Below are positions 1 through 8,540 of a DNA stretch of 56,706 bases, one piece after another. The notes below the pieces were generated by a model. It had not been told where the DNA came from and ran no database searches. It was given only the letters and a program-made list of their open reading frames with translations. Source of the stretch: Legionella wadsworthii DSM 21896 = ATCC 33877 (GTDB lineage Bacteria; Pseudomonadota; Gammaproteobacteria; Legionellales; Legionellaceae); the NCBI RefSeq assembly GCF_000701265.1, contig NZ_KL370760.1, positions 1-56,706 on the forward strand. The letters run 5' to 3'. The translations under genes and the position numbers were made by a program. Within the stretch, counting starts at the first letter, position 1. Every line of letters begins with the position of its first letter.

Positions 1-157
1 CCGTCTTCCACACTCTTGCCGCACTTCTCCCACGCCTACTTGCCACACCGTCTTCCACACTCTTGCCGCACTTCTCCCACGCCTACTTGCCGCACTTTTC
101 CCATGCCTACTTGCCGCACTTTTCCCATGCCTACTTGCATCGCTTCCCTTGCCTACG
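1..157. repeat. 24-bp tandem array (left copy)
   Basis: About six degenerate units of roughly 24 bp, each of the form CTTGCCGCACTTYTCCCAYGCCTA, run from the window edge to the palindrome at 158-178. The array is open in all frames for some distance, but the encoded peptide is only a translation of the repeat, so no gene is called. The array continues past the window start. Confidence 0.85.
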
Positions 158-178
158 TGCCGCGACTTGTTCGCGGCA
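158..178. repeat. Conserved palindrome, copy 1
   Basis: A perfect inverted repeat with 8-bp arms TGCCGCGA / TCGCGGCA around a 5-nt loop closes the 24-bp array. The same palindrome recurs at 597-617 and 835-855, and with one changed base pair at 56505-56525. It resembles a REP-type dispersed element. Confidence 0.9.
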
Positions 179-289
179 TCCATAAGAATTTGCAAAGATA
201 AAAAAATTGGAGAGACATATTTCTAATGGTTATCTGCGAGGTGATATCATCACATGAGTCCAATACTCTAATTAAAACAAGGAAGAACA

Positions 290-580
290 ATGAAGTCATT
301 TTATGTGTATATTATGGCAAGTAGACCGAATGGAACGCTATATACCGGCTCATCATCAAATTTAATTAAACGAGTCTGGGAGCATAAAAATAATGTTATT
401 CCAGGATTTACCGCCAAGTACAAGGTATATACATTAGTATATTTCGAGATGCATGAAACTTATGAAGAAGCTGCTCGACGGGAAAAACGTTTTAAAAATT
501 GGTGTAGGCAGTGGAAAATAAATTTAATAGAAGAACGAAATCCAGAATGGCGAGATCTATATGAAGAAATTTGCCATTAA
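290..580 (+). CDS. Small standalone GIY-YIG nuclease
   Basis: This 96-residue protein is a single GIY-YIG domain of the small UPF0213-like type. The motif tyrosines lie in YVYIM (residues 5-9) and LYTG (17-20), the expected catalytic arginine is R28 in LIKRVWEHK, and the C-terminal half has the usual REKRFKNW, LIEERNP and W signature. Members of this family are stand-alone nuclease domains whose cellular role is mostly unknown; some have been linked to DNA repair or mobile elements. The start follows GGAAGAACA, a reasonable ribosome binding site. The gene sits alone, bracketed by arrays and palindromes (158-178 and 597-617). That arrangement hints at a link between nuclease and repeat, though chance insertion near a repeat is equally possible. 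Confidence 0.85.
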   Translation: MKSFYVYIMASRPNGTLYTGSSSNLIKRVWEHKNNVIPGFTAKYKVYTLVYFEMHETYEEAARREKRFKNWCRQWKINLIEERNPEWRDLYEEICH

Positions 581-596
581 TTCAGTGCACGTTAGA

Positions 597-617
597 TGCC
601 GCGAACAAGTCGCGGCA
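597..617. repeat. Conserved palindrome, copy 2
   Basis: This is the same 21-bp palindrome as at 158-178, with the asymmetric loop in the opposite orientation (ACAAG on the plus strand). It begins 17 bp after the GIY-YIG stop codon, so the gene lies between two oppositely oriented copies. Confidence 0.9.
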
Positions 618-679
618 CGTAGGCAAGGGGCGATGTGCTTAGGCGTGGAGATCTTGCCACGTGCTCTCATACCTACTCC

Positions 680-834
680 CCGCTCACTTTTTCCCACCGT
701 CACCTACACTACTTGTCGCAGTGTCACCTACACTAATGTCGCAGCGTCACTACTGCCTACTTGCCGCAGTGTCACTACGCCTACTTGCCGCAGTGTCACT
801 ACGCCTACTTGCTGCAGCATCTCCTACGCCTACT
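680..834. repeat. 24-bp tandem array (second copy)
   Basis: Six or so units of about 24 bp (core CTACTTGCCGCAGTGTCACTACGC) lead into the palindrome at 835-855. The unit is related to the array at 1-157 and has the same orientation. Together with 618-679 it fills the 340-bp gap between the GIY-YIG gene and the convergent gene at 924; no other gene is seen here. Confidence 0.8.
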
Positions 835-855
835 TGCCGCGACTTGTTCGCGGCA
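835..855. repeat. Conserved palindrome, copy 3
   Basis: Identical to the copy at 158-178 and in the same orientation. It is followed, like copy 1, by the sequence TCCATAAG, so the element extends a few bases beyond the palindrome. Confidence 0.9.
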
Positions 856-923
856 TCCATAAGATAATGAAAAAGTCAGGGTTTCGAAAAAAGACCTTCA
901 ACCCAAGAGATTGTTTTAATATC

Positions 924-3773
924 CTACTGTAATCCCCATAAAGCTTCTTGTATGGTGGGATAATTAAATTGAAAACCGCGCTCAATGAGTCTTTGGGGCA
1001 GTACACGTTCTGAATCGGTTAATACTACAAAGGACTGGCCAACGAGGAATTTTAAAAGAGAGGTTGGCATGGGGATACCTGCGCCCCATTTAATCCAGCG
1101 TAACTCCTTCATCATTTCAAAATTTCTACACGGCTGGGGAGCGGCTATATTGACAGGGCCTTCGTTCATAGAGTCATCACTTGCAATAAATTCAATGGCT
1201 CTGGCCACATCGCGGATATGCACAAAAGGCACGAATTGCTTCCCTGAACCCAATTGACCGACATAAGCCAAACCTGCGAACCTCAAGTAGGTTAAAAGAC
1301 CGCCTGTGTTCGCTAAAACGTGCCCCATCCTTAAATTGATTACATGACAATTGGCCTGGTTTGCTCTTTGTTCTATTTCTTTACAAACATCAACCCTAAA
1401 CTTTGTTCCCGGCTCCTTTCCAAGGAGGGGCTCGCTTTCTTCCGTCATAAAGATATCGCCAGCATCACCATAATATCCGGTTGCTGAAGCCTGAAGATAT
1501 TTCAAAGGTTTTTCCTGCGCCCGCTCAATATTATGAATGATTGTGTCTATAACTCTATCGCGTGATTTCGCTATATTCGTTTTTACTGAAGTTGTCCATC
1601 TTTTAGCGCCTGGATTTGCACCACTTAAATTTAATATGATTGTCTCTTTATCAATGAGATCCGACCAGTCTTCACTGACAAGGCGAACTTTAACCCCTTC
1701 AATATTTATTCGGGTTGTCGCAGAACGGCTTAAGCAATATACATCATATCCTTTTTTAATAAACTCCTTGCACACCTCCTTCCCGATCATGCCGGATCCT
1801 CCGGCAATAATAATTCTTCGCCCCTTGACTCCCTCTATTTTGTCTGCTTTAAAATGACCATAATAACGCATTAGAATGCCCACCAGAGGGAAAGAGATGG
1901 TGCCATCAAATGTCCACCCTTCTGAACTGGGTTTTTCAACCCAAACAGATTTGGGTAATAAAAAGGCGGGCAAAGGTATTTTAAATAAATCAAAGCAAGT
2001 TAAGCCTTGGCATTCATATTTTAAGGATTTATCCGGTTGAATAGTTATCGAATAGATAAAGCGGATTGCTTTATCCAAAAATCCACCGAGTCCTTCGCTT
2101 AAATACATGTGTCTTTTTAATCCGCTATAGGAGGAATGTGTGGTTGAATAGGTTTTCTGGTTCGGGGTTTTAGCTCCAAATACTCTTTTCCAACATTGTA
2201 CTTCCTCAGATAAATTGATCACTTCAGCACAAAACGGTTGCTCCCGCATTTCCATGGGAAGGCCTGCAAAAAGGCCCAATAGCTTGGCCAGAAAGGTGGG
2301 CTTTTCAACGGTAACAATTCCTTGCCCGCTCCCGCCAAGACGTGAGGTTTTAAACTCTTTTACCGCTTGTTCCAATAGATAGTATTGAGGAAAAACTCGC
2401 GCAAATAAGGTAGCGAGCGCATCATCAGTGTCGGATAAGGGAGGAGTCTGCCAATAGATTGCCCTCCTAGATCCACCCAAGCTATAAGAAACGACATATT
2501 CAAAAATAAGTCGCTGGAAGGAAGGAGTTATGTGCGCGGCAGCATGCATGATTCCATCGCGTAATCTTCGGAGTAATGGATTTTGAATTTGCCCAATTGT
2601 GGCAATAAGATCGGCGATCTTTTGTACCGTTTTAGCGCGTGGTTTACGGTCTCGTTCGTATTCGGAAAGCCCATGTAAAAAATCCACGCGGTTAAGATGA
2701 GAAGCCAAATAGGCAGCATCTTCGATACACAAGCCTGCCCCTTGGGCGATATTCGGTGCAGTAGCATGAGCTGAATCCCCCATTAACACCACTCGATTGT
2801 CCCGGGATGTCCAGGGAAATTGTTCCACGTTTTTAATTTTGGCAATATCTGTTCTCAAGATGTGTTGGGTTAAACGAATTAATTCTTCGTAGTTCACTAC
2901 AATTTCCCCCGAAGGGGTGGAGACCGGTTTCCAATTTTGAATTAAATCAAGGAGAAACTCCTTAGTCTCCTCATCCACTATTTTAACCCCACGGATTGGG
3001 GATAAATAGGGATGATTTTTTTGGGTTTTCAAGGCGATAAACCAAAAGACATGAGGCGGTTTCAACGGGACGTACCCAAACCGAAGGGCATAATTTCCAT
3101 ACTTCTTTGATTGACCACATCCCCAAGTTTCGAATGTGGCGGACCACCATTTATATTGAGTATTGTCTGGAATTCGCGTATTTGCGCGAAAATAAGTATA
3201 ACCTAATTCCGTTTCAAAAATGGGGGGTAGGCCTAGTTCCGCCATCAAGCGGTTTCTGATCTTGGAATGAATGCCGTCGCAAGCAATGAGTATATCCCCT
3301 TGATATATTTTATTGTCACTACTTTGAATGATAATTTGCTCTTTATCTCTTTTGTATTGATAGATTTTTTGCGCGGCAATCATTTCAACATCATTTTGAT
3401 ATTGCAAACCTTCATACAACATATGGCTTAAATCATGCCGATCCATACATTGGACAGGAAAGCGCGCACTAAAGCCTTCCGTTGCTCTTGCCAAAATTCT
3501 TGCACTGGGATCCCGGTAACTGGGAGATGGCATGTAAAAACCATATTGCTCCATAAAAGCTTGATAGTTGGGTATATTTCTCAATACAGACTGACTTGGT
3601 GGCCAAATCCCTATTCCCCCGCCGATACTCTGTTCGGAGGAGTTGAAAAAAGGCCGGGAATCAAATAGGGTTACTCGAAATTTTACTTTTTTACTGCCAT
3701 GCACCAATAAATTAGCCAAAGCCAATCCCGAGATCCCGCTACCTACAATTAAAACGTGAACTGATTTAACCAC
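924..3773 (-). CDS. FAD monooxygenase - DUF4166 - SDR (TIGR01777) fusion
   Basis: This 949-residue protein joins three domains usually found on separate chains. Residues 1 to about 430 form an FAD-dependent aromatic-hydroxylase-like monooxygenase: Rossmann motif GSGISG at 11-16 and the late FAD motif GDSAHATAPN near residue 333. Residues about 480-645 resemble DUF4166. Residues about 650-949 form an epimerase-like SDR of the TIGR01777/SDR39U1 type, with NAD(P) motif GGSGMIG, YLQASATGYYG as active-site region, and a C-terminal DUF1731-like tail. The start is GTG at 3773, supported by AAAGGA six bases upstream. Substrate is unknown; hydroxylation followed by sugar or carbonyl reduction is an inference from the domain order. 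It is monocistronic, with the nearest gene 220 bp away and divergent. Confidence 0.82.
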   Translation of the reverse strand: MVKSVHVLIVGSGISGLALANLLVHGSKKVKFRVTLFDSRPFFNSSEQSIGGGIGIWPPSQSVLRNIPNYQAFMEQYGFYMPSPSYRDPSARILARATEGFSARFPVQCMDRHDLSHMLYEGLQYQNDVEMIAAQKIYQYKRDKEQIIIQSSDNKIYQGDILIACDGIHSKIRNRLMAELGLPPIFETELGYTYFRANTRIPDNTQYKWWSATFETWGCGQSKKYGNYALRFGYVPLKPPHVFWFIALKTQKNHPYLSPIRGVKIVDEETKEFLLDLIQNWKPVSTPSGEIVVNYEELIRLTQHILRTDIAKIKNVEQFPWTSRDNRVVLMGDSAHATAPNIAQGAGLCIEDAAYLASHLNRVDFLHGLSEYERDRKPRAKTVQKIADLIATIGQIQNPLLRRLRDGIMHAAAHITPSFQRLIFEYVVSYSLGGSRRAIYWQTPPLSDTDDALATLFARVFPQYYLLEQAVKEFKTSRLGGSGQGIVTVEKPTFLAKLLGLFAGLPMEMREQPFCAEVINLSEEVQCWKRVFGAKTPNQKTYSTTHSSYSGLKRHMYLSEGLGGFLDKAIRFIYSITIQPDKSLKYECQGLTCFDLFKIPLPAFLLPKSVWVEKPSSEGWTFDGTISFPLVGILMRYYGHFKADKIEGVKGRRIIIAGGSGMIGKEVCKEFIKKGYDVYCLSRSATTRINIEGVKVRLVSEDWSDLIDKETIILNLSGANPGAKRWTTSVKTNIAKSRDRVIDTIIHNIERAQEKPLKYLQASATGYYGDAGDIFMTEESEPLLGKEPGTKFRVDVCKEIEQRANQANCHVINLRMGHVLANTGGLLTYLRFAGLAYVGQLGSGKQFVPFVHIRDVARAIEFIASDDSMNEGPVNIAAPQPCRNFEMMKELRWIKWGAGIPMPTSLLKFLVGQSFVVLTDSERVLPQRLIERGFQFNYPTIQEALWGLQ

Positions 3774-3995
3774 GGTTTATCCTTTAGTGCTAAAGCGATT
3801 TAATAAACAGGGCACAGCTTTTTCAGCCATGCCAAAACTGAGGTTTTCCCTAATTCATCAAGAAATCATGTCAATTATTTTCGAATAAAAGTATATTGAA
3901 AAAAGACCTTAAGGCCTTATTTCTATATTGTAGTTTAATTCAATAATTATTGAATCCATCATTCCCTTTACTAATTAAAAATAAAAGGAAAATTA

Positions 3996-4598
3996 ATGAA
4001 CACTCCAGCGCAATCTATTTCTCCCATCTCATGGACTGCTCTATTTTCTGGCGCATTAGCGGGAGTAGGATTAAATTTTTTATTAAATTTGTTAGCGCTG
4101 ACAATTGGCCTCTGTAGTTTTTCGATCACTGCATCGGGAGAAACAAATTTATCCTTGTGGGGCTTTGGTTGGTTTATTCTTTTTTCTTTAATATCCATGT
4201 TTACTACGGGGTGGGTCGCAGGGGCATTATCTCCAAAGATATTAAAAAGAAAGCTTTGGGGATTATTAATTGGGTTTCTCTCCTGGAGTATTTTATTAAT
4301 ATTTATTATTGTCTTACTAACCAACATGATTCAGTATGCTTCTTTCCATTCTAATTTCACCTCCAATTTAGTTGAAGTAAAAATCAGAAATGATTCCCCT
4401 ATGCTCACCGAAACTAAAGCGCATCGTATCAATAATTCTCCTCTGACTTTTAATATTGAAACACATAAAAAAATCATTACACTGAATGCATTTTTGACTT
4501 TTCTATTATTTTTTACTGGTGCGCTTTCAAGTTCCATTGGTGGGCTGTTGGGGTATCAAATGACTCCGAAACTGAAGAGGGTTGAGTCAATCCATTAG
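3996..4598 (+). CDS. Four-helix inner membrane protein of unknown function
   Basis: A 200-residue protein with about four hydrophobic segments: two in the first 70 residues, one around 85-108 and one around 155-180. A soluble loop of about 45 residues lies between the third and fourth. The N-terminus has an ISWTALFSGALAG pattern, seen in poorly characterised small membrane proteins. An AAAGGAAAATTA stretch precedes the ATG. It lies 31 bp upstream of the cyanophycinase-like gene in the same orientation and may be co-transcribed with it. No function is proposed. Confidence 0.75.
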   Translation: MNTPAQSISPISWTALFSGALAGVGLNFLLNLLALTIGLCSFSITASGETNLSLWGFGWFILFSLISMFTTGWVAGALSPKILKRKLWGLLIGFLSWSILLIFIIVLLTNMIQYASFHSNFTSNLVEVKIRNDSPMLTETKAHRINNSPLTFNIETHKKIITLNAFLTFLLFFTGALSSSIGGLLGYQMTPKLKRVESIH

Positions 4599-4629
4599 TT
4601 AAAGAAAAAATTTATAACAAGGGGAAAAA

Positions 4630-5421
4630 ATGCCAGGGAAACTTATATTAATTGGCGGCGGGGAAGTTAAAAGAAATTGTGATGATTGTAAATCCCAGCT
4701 TCTGGCCCAAATATTTCGTGGGCAGGATATTAAGCGCACTACCGTAATTTTTCCTCCTTCCGATGAAAAGCAAAAAGGAGTGAGAAAATATCAGCAAGTT
4801 TTTAAAAAAATAACCGGCAACTTGCCTCACTTTATTCTTCTTGAAGAAAATTCAAAAACTACAGAAACAGATATCGAGAAAATTAAAAAAACGGATTTAA
4901 TCTATTTTGGTGGAGGCCAGCAGAAAAAATATATGGAGGGGTTAAGTTCTGATTTTATTAAAGAAGTACAAAATCGTTTTCACAATGACAATGTATTAAT
5001 TGCAGGAACGAGCGCAGGTGCAATGATATTCTCTGATAAAATTATTGCAGAAGGCAGCAATGCCGAATCTCGGCTTAATGATGAGCTGGACATGTTACCG
5101 GGAATCAACCTCCTTCCCAACTTTATTATCGACACCCATTTTATTCAGCGCTCCCGATTTGCACGACTTGCCCATGCCATTAAACGCCATCCCAACCATA
5201 TTGGACTTGGGATCGAAGCGAATTCTGCTTTATTTTTTGAAAATGAACATATAGCGAAATGTTACGGAGATGGACCGATTACCATAGTTGATGGTTCAAA
5301 TATCCAAATTAAAACCCTTTCAGAAAAAGACAGTGTTTTTAATTTGACAGTCCACCTATTAGCGGCGGGTTGTACCATAGACTTTAAAAATTTAAAGCAA
5401 ATGTGTTCTCCAAACGGGTAA
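4630..5421 (+). CDS. Cyanophycinase-like serine peptidase (S51)
   Basis: This 263-residue protein has the S51/cyanophycinase layout. FGGGQQ lies at 93-98, the nucleophile elbow GTSAGA puts the catalytic serine at S128, a DTHFIQRSRF segment supplies H170, and GIEANSALFF supplies E196. Spacing of the three residues follows the cyanophycinase family, whose members are cytoplasmic and split multi-L-arginyl-poly-L-aspartate into beta-Asp-Arg dipeptides. AAGGGGA precedes the ATG. A cyanophycin synthetase is encoded 20 kb away at 25662, which supports a real cyanophycin cycle. Other S51 members (peptidase E, isoaspartyl dipeptidases) cannot be excluded by eye. Confidence 0.85.
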   Translation: MPGKLILIGGGEVKRNCDDCKSQLLAQIFRGQDIKRTTVIFPPSDEKQKGVRKYQQVFKKITGNLPHFILLEENSKTTETDIEKIKKTDLIYFGGGQQKKYMEGLSSDFIKEVQNRFHNDNVLIAGTSAGAMIFSDKIIAEGSNAESRLNDELDMLPGINLLPNFIIDTHFIQRSRFARLAHAIKRHPNHIGLGIEANSALFFENEHIAKCYGDGPITIVDGSNIQIKTLSEKDSVFNLTVHLLAAGCTIDFKNLKQMCSPNG

Positions 5422-5436
5422 GAAGTTACTTGAAAA

Positions 5437-5754
5437 TTACACCCATGTTATTGATTTAGTCTTAAAACCTTTTTCAAAAGCTTCAGTCCAATAAAGCCAT
5501 TTAATATAAAAAGCTTCCTCTAAATTATATTGTGTTTTATCAGGAGAAGTTTGAAACCGACTGTCATAGGCTAGAGCTTTTTTAATTTCTTCAGCAGTTA
5601 GAATAGGAAATGAATCTAAATCCATGTAATTATTTCTATAAGAATCAATAAATAAGTCAAATAATTTGGCATCATCTTGAGCAATATTTTTACCATGCTT
5701 TTTAATGGCCAACAGCTGATTTTTGATTTCTTCTAAATTATCCTGAGCACTCAT
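5437..5754 (-). CDS. Small orphan protein
   Basis: A 105-residue soluble protein, largely helical by composition, with no signal peptide or membrane segment and no recognised domain. GGAGAG lies six bases before the ATG, which supports expression. It converges with the cyanophycinase-like gene with a 15-bp gap. Confidence 0.65.
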   Translation of the reverse strand: MSAQDNLEEIKNQLLAIKKHGKNIAQDDAKLFDLFIDSYRNNYMDLDSFPILTAEEIKKALAYDSRFQTSPDKTQYNLEEAFYIKWLYWTEAFEKGFKTKSITWV

Positions 5755-5935
5755 ATTAGCTCTCCATGCTTATTTTTTAACATTTTAGTTGATTAATTTT
5801 AATTTTGAAAAATTATTTCATTGGTTTTAGCAAAATCAACTAAATATTTTTTCATTATAAGATTTTTTCTTAATTTTTGTAGAAACCCCTGATATAAGAA
5901 TTGTTTGGCTTATTATCACACTCAGATATTTATCT

Positions 5936-7498
5936 TTATTTATCAAAAGGGTTAGGGGAAATCGATTCTTCTTCAATTTTTGAACTGTCAATTTCTGTCC
6001 TCTTTGGATGTCCCTCACTTTTAAAAAACAGATATTTATCTGAGTTTGTTTTCTTAGAATGGTCTTTTTCATATTGCTCCAAGAGATTATAAATTTCCTG
6101 GTAACCTAGCGTAGTGGCAAGCTCATGAAATGATAGCGACATCGTAGCAGCTGGATCTATTGGCTTGTCGACATTAAATTTTTTCTTTATTAATTCATCG
6201 ATACATTGCTCCTCTATATGCATGTTACGAGCAAATTGGTACAAAGAATTCAAATTCACATTCAAAGACATCGATAATCTATTGGGAAAGGCAAGGATTT
6301 CTTTTACCACGTGAATATGGTTATTGCATATCGCGGTAATCATGGGAGTATATCCGTTCTCGTCCTCTACATTGTCTGGATTAAGCCCCGCCTGGATAAT
6401 CCTATGAGTCAATTCAGGATCATCATCATCTGCCGCAAGAAGAAGCAGTTGTCCTCCAGATCTATTTACTTTTTCTTTATCAATTGTATGAATTTTTATA
6501 AACTCTGGATTGGCTTTCCAAGCGGTGACCCGTTTTGTGAACTCCTCTACATTCGCTGCATTACAATATATATTTGTTGTAAAAGCGCATTCAGTACCTT
6601 TTGAAAACGCATGTAAAATTTTGGCCGTTAACTCTTCTAAATTGTCTTTGGGAATACGCTCTGGTTTACAGCCGCTATTAACGAATAACCATTGTTTCAA
6701 TGAAGGGTCATAACCCACGGTAATCGCATGATCTCCACTGCCAAGAATTAGCGCAATTGGTTTTTCAATGCCATCTAGTTCCTTTTGAAGTGAGATAAAA
6801 TATTGCATTAATTCATCAATATTATAGGCTCCAACGAATCTGTCGCCAACTCTTTGAATTCCTCCGCTCTCAGAGAGCTTTTTAGAAAGCGCCACAGGAG
6901 CAGTGAGCATGGTATTTTGTTTTAGTGGCACTCCTTTTTCAAATAAAGGGCTGTGCTTCCCAGGTTGTTGATGTACCTCTACCCCTTCAAAAAAAGCCAA
7001 GAAATCCTCTTCAGGATCGGTAAGTATCTCGTGAAGATAATCTAATTCTTCATTGCATTTTTTTATCTCATGCTTCAAAAATAAATCATAAAGAAATGTT
7101 TCTTCTTTCTCTTTAAGTTTTACCTTTAACTGCCTGAAATCAATTTTGTCAGTAAGGAGTAGATCATCGGACCATTTTTTTCTTAATTTAGGAAGTTCTT
7201 CTTTAAGGTTATACATATCTCTTAAAACGGATTTGGTGCTTTCTGCTAATACTTGGGGCGGCTTTTGAGCTTCTGCTTCGAACATTTCAAGGGCTTGGAG
7301 ATGGCCATCAAGATTATCATAAATCTCGATAAGCTTATCATATCGATTTGAAAGTGTTTGGAAATCCTGAGCGAGAATGGCTTGCATTCCCATATTGGCA
7401 ACCCCAAAGCACATGCCGCCAGGATCAGGGTGATACCCAGCCTCTTCCATTAACTCAATGAGCCAATCTTTGTTGTCTTCATCTCTTGCTAGTGGCAC
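5936..7498 (-). CDS. Candidate Dot/Icm effector: cysteine-protease-like domain plus ankyrin repeats
   Basis: A 520-residue protein with two visible parts. Residues 1 to about 320 look like a papain-type fold: GGMCFGVANMG places C30 at the start of a helix, GSGDHAITVGYD gives H257, and WLFVNS gives N274. A helical, partly coiled insertion fills 80-165. Residues 350-405 carry ankyrin-type repeats (GGQLLLLAADDDDPELTHRI, then GYTPMITAICNNHIHVVKEI). The layout recalls the Legionella effector AnkH, which combines ankyrin repeats with a cysteine-protease-like domain. The C-terminus (SSKIEEESIS) has the acidic cluster common on Dot/Icm substrates. The start is GTG at 7498, supported by GGAGG seven bases upstream; a TATAAT lies further upstream. 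Protease activity is an inference. Confidence 0.75.
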   Translation of the reverse strand: MPLARDEDNKDWLIELMEEAGYHPDPGGMCFGVANMGMQAILAQDFQTLSNRYDKLIEIYDNLDGHLQALEMFEAEAQKPPQVLAESTKSVLRDMYNLKEELPKLRKKWSDDLLLTDKIDFRQLKVKLKEKEETFLYDLFLKHEIKKCNEELDYLHEILTDPEEDFLAFFEGVEVHQQPGKHSPLFEKGVPLKQNTMLTAPVALSKKLSESGGIQRVGDRFVGAYNIDELMQYFISLQKELDGIEKPIALILGSGDHAITVGYDPSLKQWLFVNSGCKPERIPKDNLEELTAKILHAFSKGTECAFTTNIYCNAANVEEFTKRVTAWKANPEFIKIHTIDKEKVNRSGGQLLLLAADDDDPELTHRIIQAGLNPDNVEDENGYTPMITAICNNHIHVVKEILAFPNRLSMSLNVNLNSLYQFARNMHIEEQCIDELIKKKFNVDKPIDPAATMSLSFHELATTLGYQEIYNLLEQYEKDHSKKTNSDKYLFFKSEGHPKRTEIDSSKIEEESISPNPFDK

Positions 7499-7659
7499 AA
7501 CCGCCTCCGCTCATTATTTGTAGTACTTCTATCCACTTTTTTATTATAGTTCAAGAACGGATACAGCTTAATTTTTCCATTTTAAGGAGTAAAAAAACAG
7601 GGTAATCGGCGAGAAAGAGATGCGATATCCAGGACTCCTGGGATTGAATGATTCCTAGT

Positions 7660-8346
7660 CTAATCATCCTCGTTTATTAATGGCGTCACTGTATCCTTTT
7701 CTTTATATAATGCACTATTCACTGCCTGAGTCACAGGATAACAAATCAGTTTGACGCCTTGTTGATGGTTTAACACGCGCTCCAGGTCGGCTTGCGAAAA
7801 CTCTTTGGTCTCTAGCCACTCCTTTTGTTGTTGTTCGGATAAAATCCAGGGCATGCGGTCATGTAATTTCATTACGACATCATTGGGGTTTGTGGTTAAA
7901 ACACAACAAGAAGGTATCGTTATACCTGGTTCAGGTTTAAAATTGTCCCATAATGCTGCAATTGCCATTAATTTTTTATCGCGTCGCATGATATAGAAAG
8001 GCTGCTTTATTTTTTTATTATCCTTCTGATGGTGTTGCCATTCAAAAAAACCACTCATCAGCAGAATACAGCGTCTGTATTTTAAATTTTGACGGAAAGC
8101 AGGTTTTTCAGCCACCGTTTCTGCCCGGGCATTAATTAAAAGCGCATTTTTATTATCTTTGGCATACCAGGGGACAATTCCCCAACGCATTTGCACAGCG
8201 ACCAAACCTTTTTGTGTGTTCATAAGACAAAGCGCTGCTTCTGTTGGCGCGACATTAAAGCTATTAGGCAAAGATTCCATTTCTGAAATACCAAATTGCT
8301 TTTTAATTTTTACAGGATCAGTATCGAGGTTAAACCGGCCACACAT
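7660..8346 (-). CDS. SRAP domain protein (abasic-site shielding, YedK/HMCES family)
   Basis: A 228-residue SRAP protein. The family forms a covalent thiazolidine link between the N-terminal cysteine and abasic sites in single-stranded DNA. All key residues are present: C2 in MCGRF, N72 in INARAET, E102 in SGFFEW and H162 in LHDRMPW. The correct start is the ATG at 8346, because methionine removal must expose C2 and GAAGGA lies just upstream; an in-frame ATG seven codons earlier would bury the cysteine. No SOS operator or polymerase gene is adjacent. Confidence 0.93.
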   Translation of the reverse strand: MCGRFNLDTDPVKIKKQFGISEMESLPNSFNVAPTEAALCLMNTQKGLVAVQMRWGIVPWYAKDNKNALLINARAETVAEKPAFRQNLKYRRCILLMSGFFEWQHHQKDNKKIKQPFYIMRRDKKLMAIAALWDNFKPEPGITIPSCCVLTTNPNDVVMKLHDRMPWILSEQQQKEWLETKEFSQADLERVLNHQQGVKLICYPVTQAVNSALYKEKDTVTPLINEDD

Positions 8347-8499
8347 AATTATATCCTTCAAAGCCAATAGATTTTTAATTACTTCTTTTTGTTATAGGAC
8401 AAAATTCTGAAAAAATCTGCATTTCTTGAAGTGGATGGATGCGTGGGTTGGAAACACTTACCCCCAAGGGGTAACGACCAATGCTTTGCATGTGCAGTA

Positions 8500-8529
8500 A
8501 AGGTAGACTGATTATAGGCAATCTACCTT
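8500..8529 (-). terminator. Hairpin downstream of the gene at 8541
   Basis: AAGGTAGA and TCTACCTT form an 8-bp stem around a 14-nt loop just after the 8541 gene's stop. There is no long U-tract, so it may be a weak terminator or an mRNA-end structure. Confidence 0.35.
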
Positions 8530-8540
8530 GCTACTATCAA

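Noticed and set aside
16..201. Open frame through the 24-bp array
   Set aside because: The peptide is only the translated repeat, ending in the PRLVRGIH-type reading of the palindrome; no ribosome binding site.
561..932. Plus-strand open frames across the second array
   Set aside because: Translation of the tandem repeat; overlaps the GIY-YIG gene and no start signal is seen.
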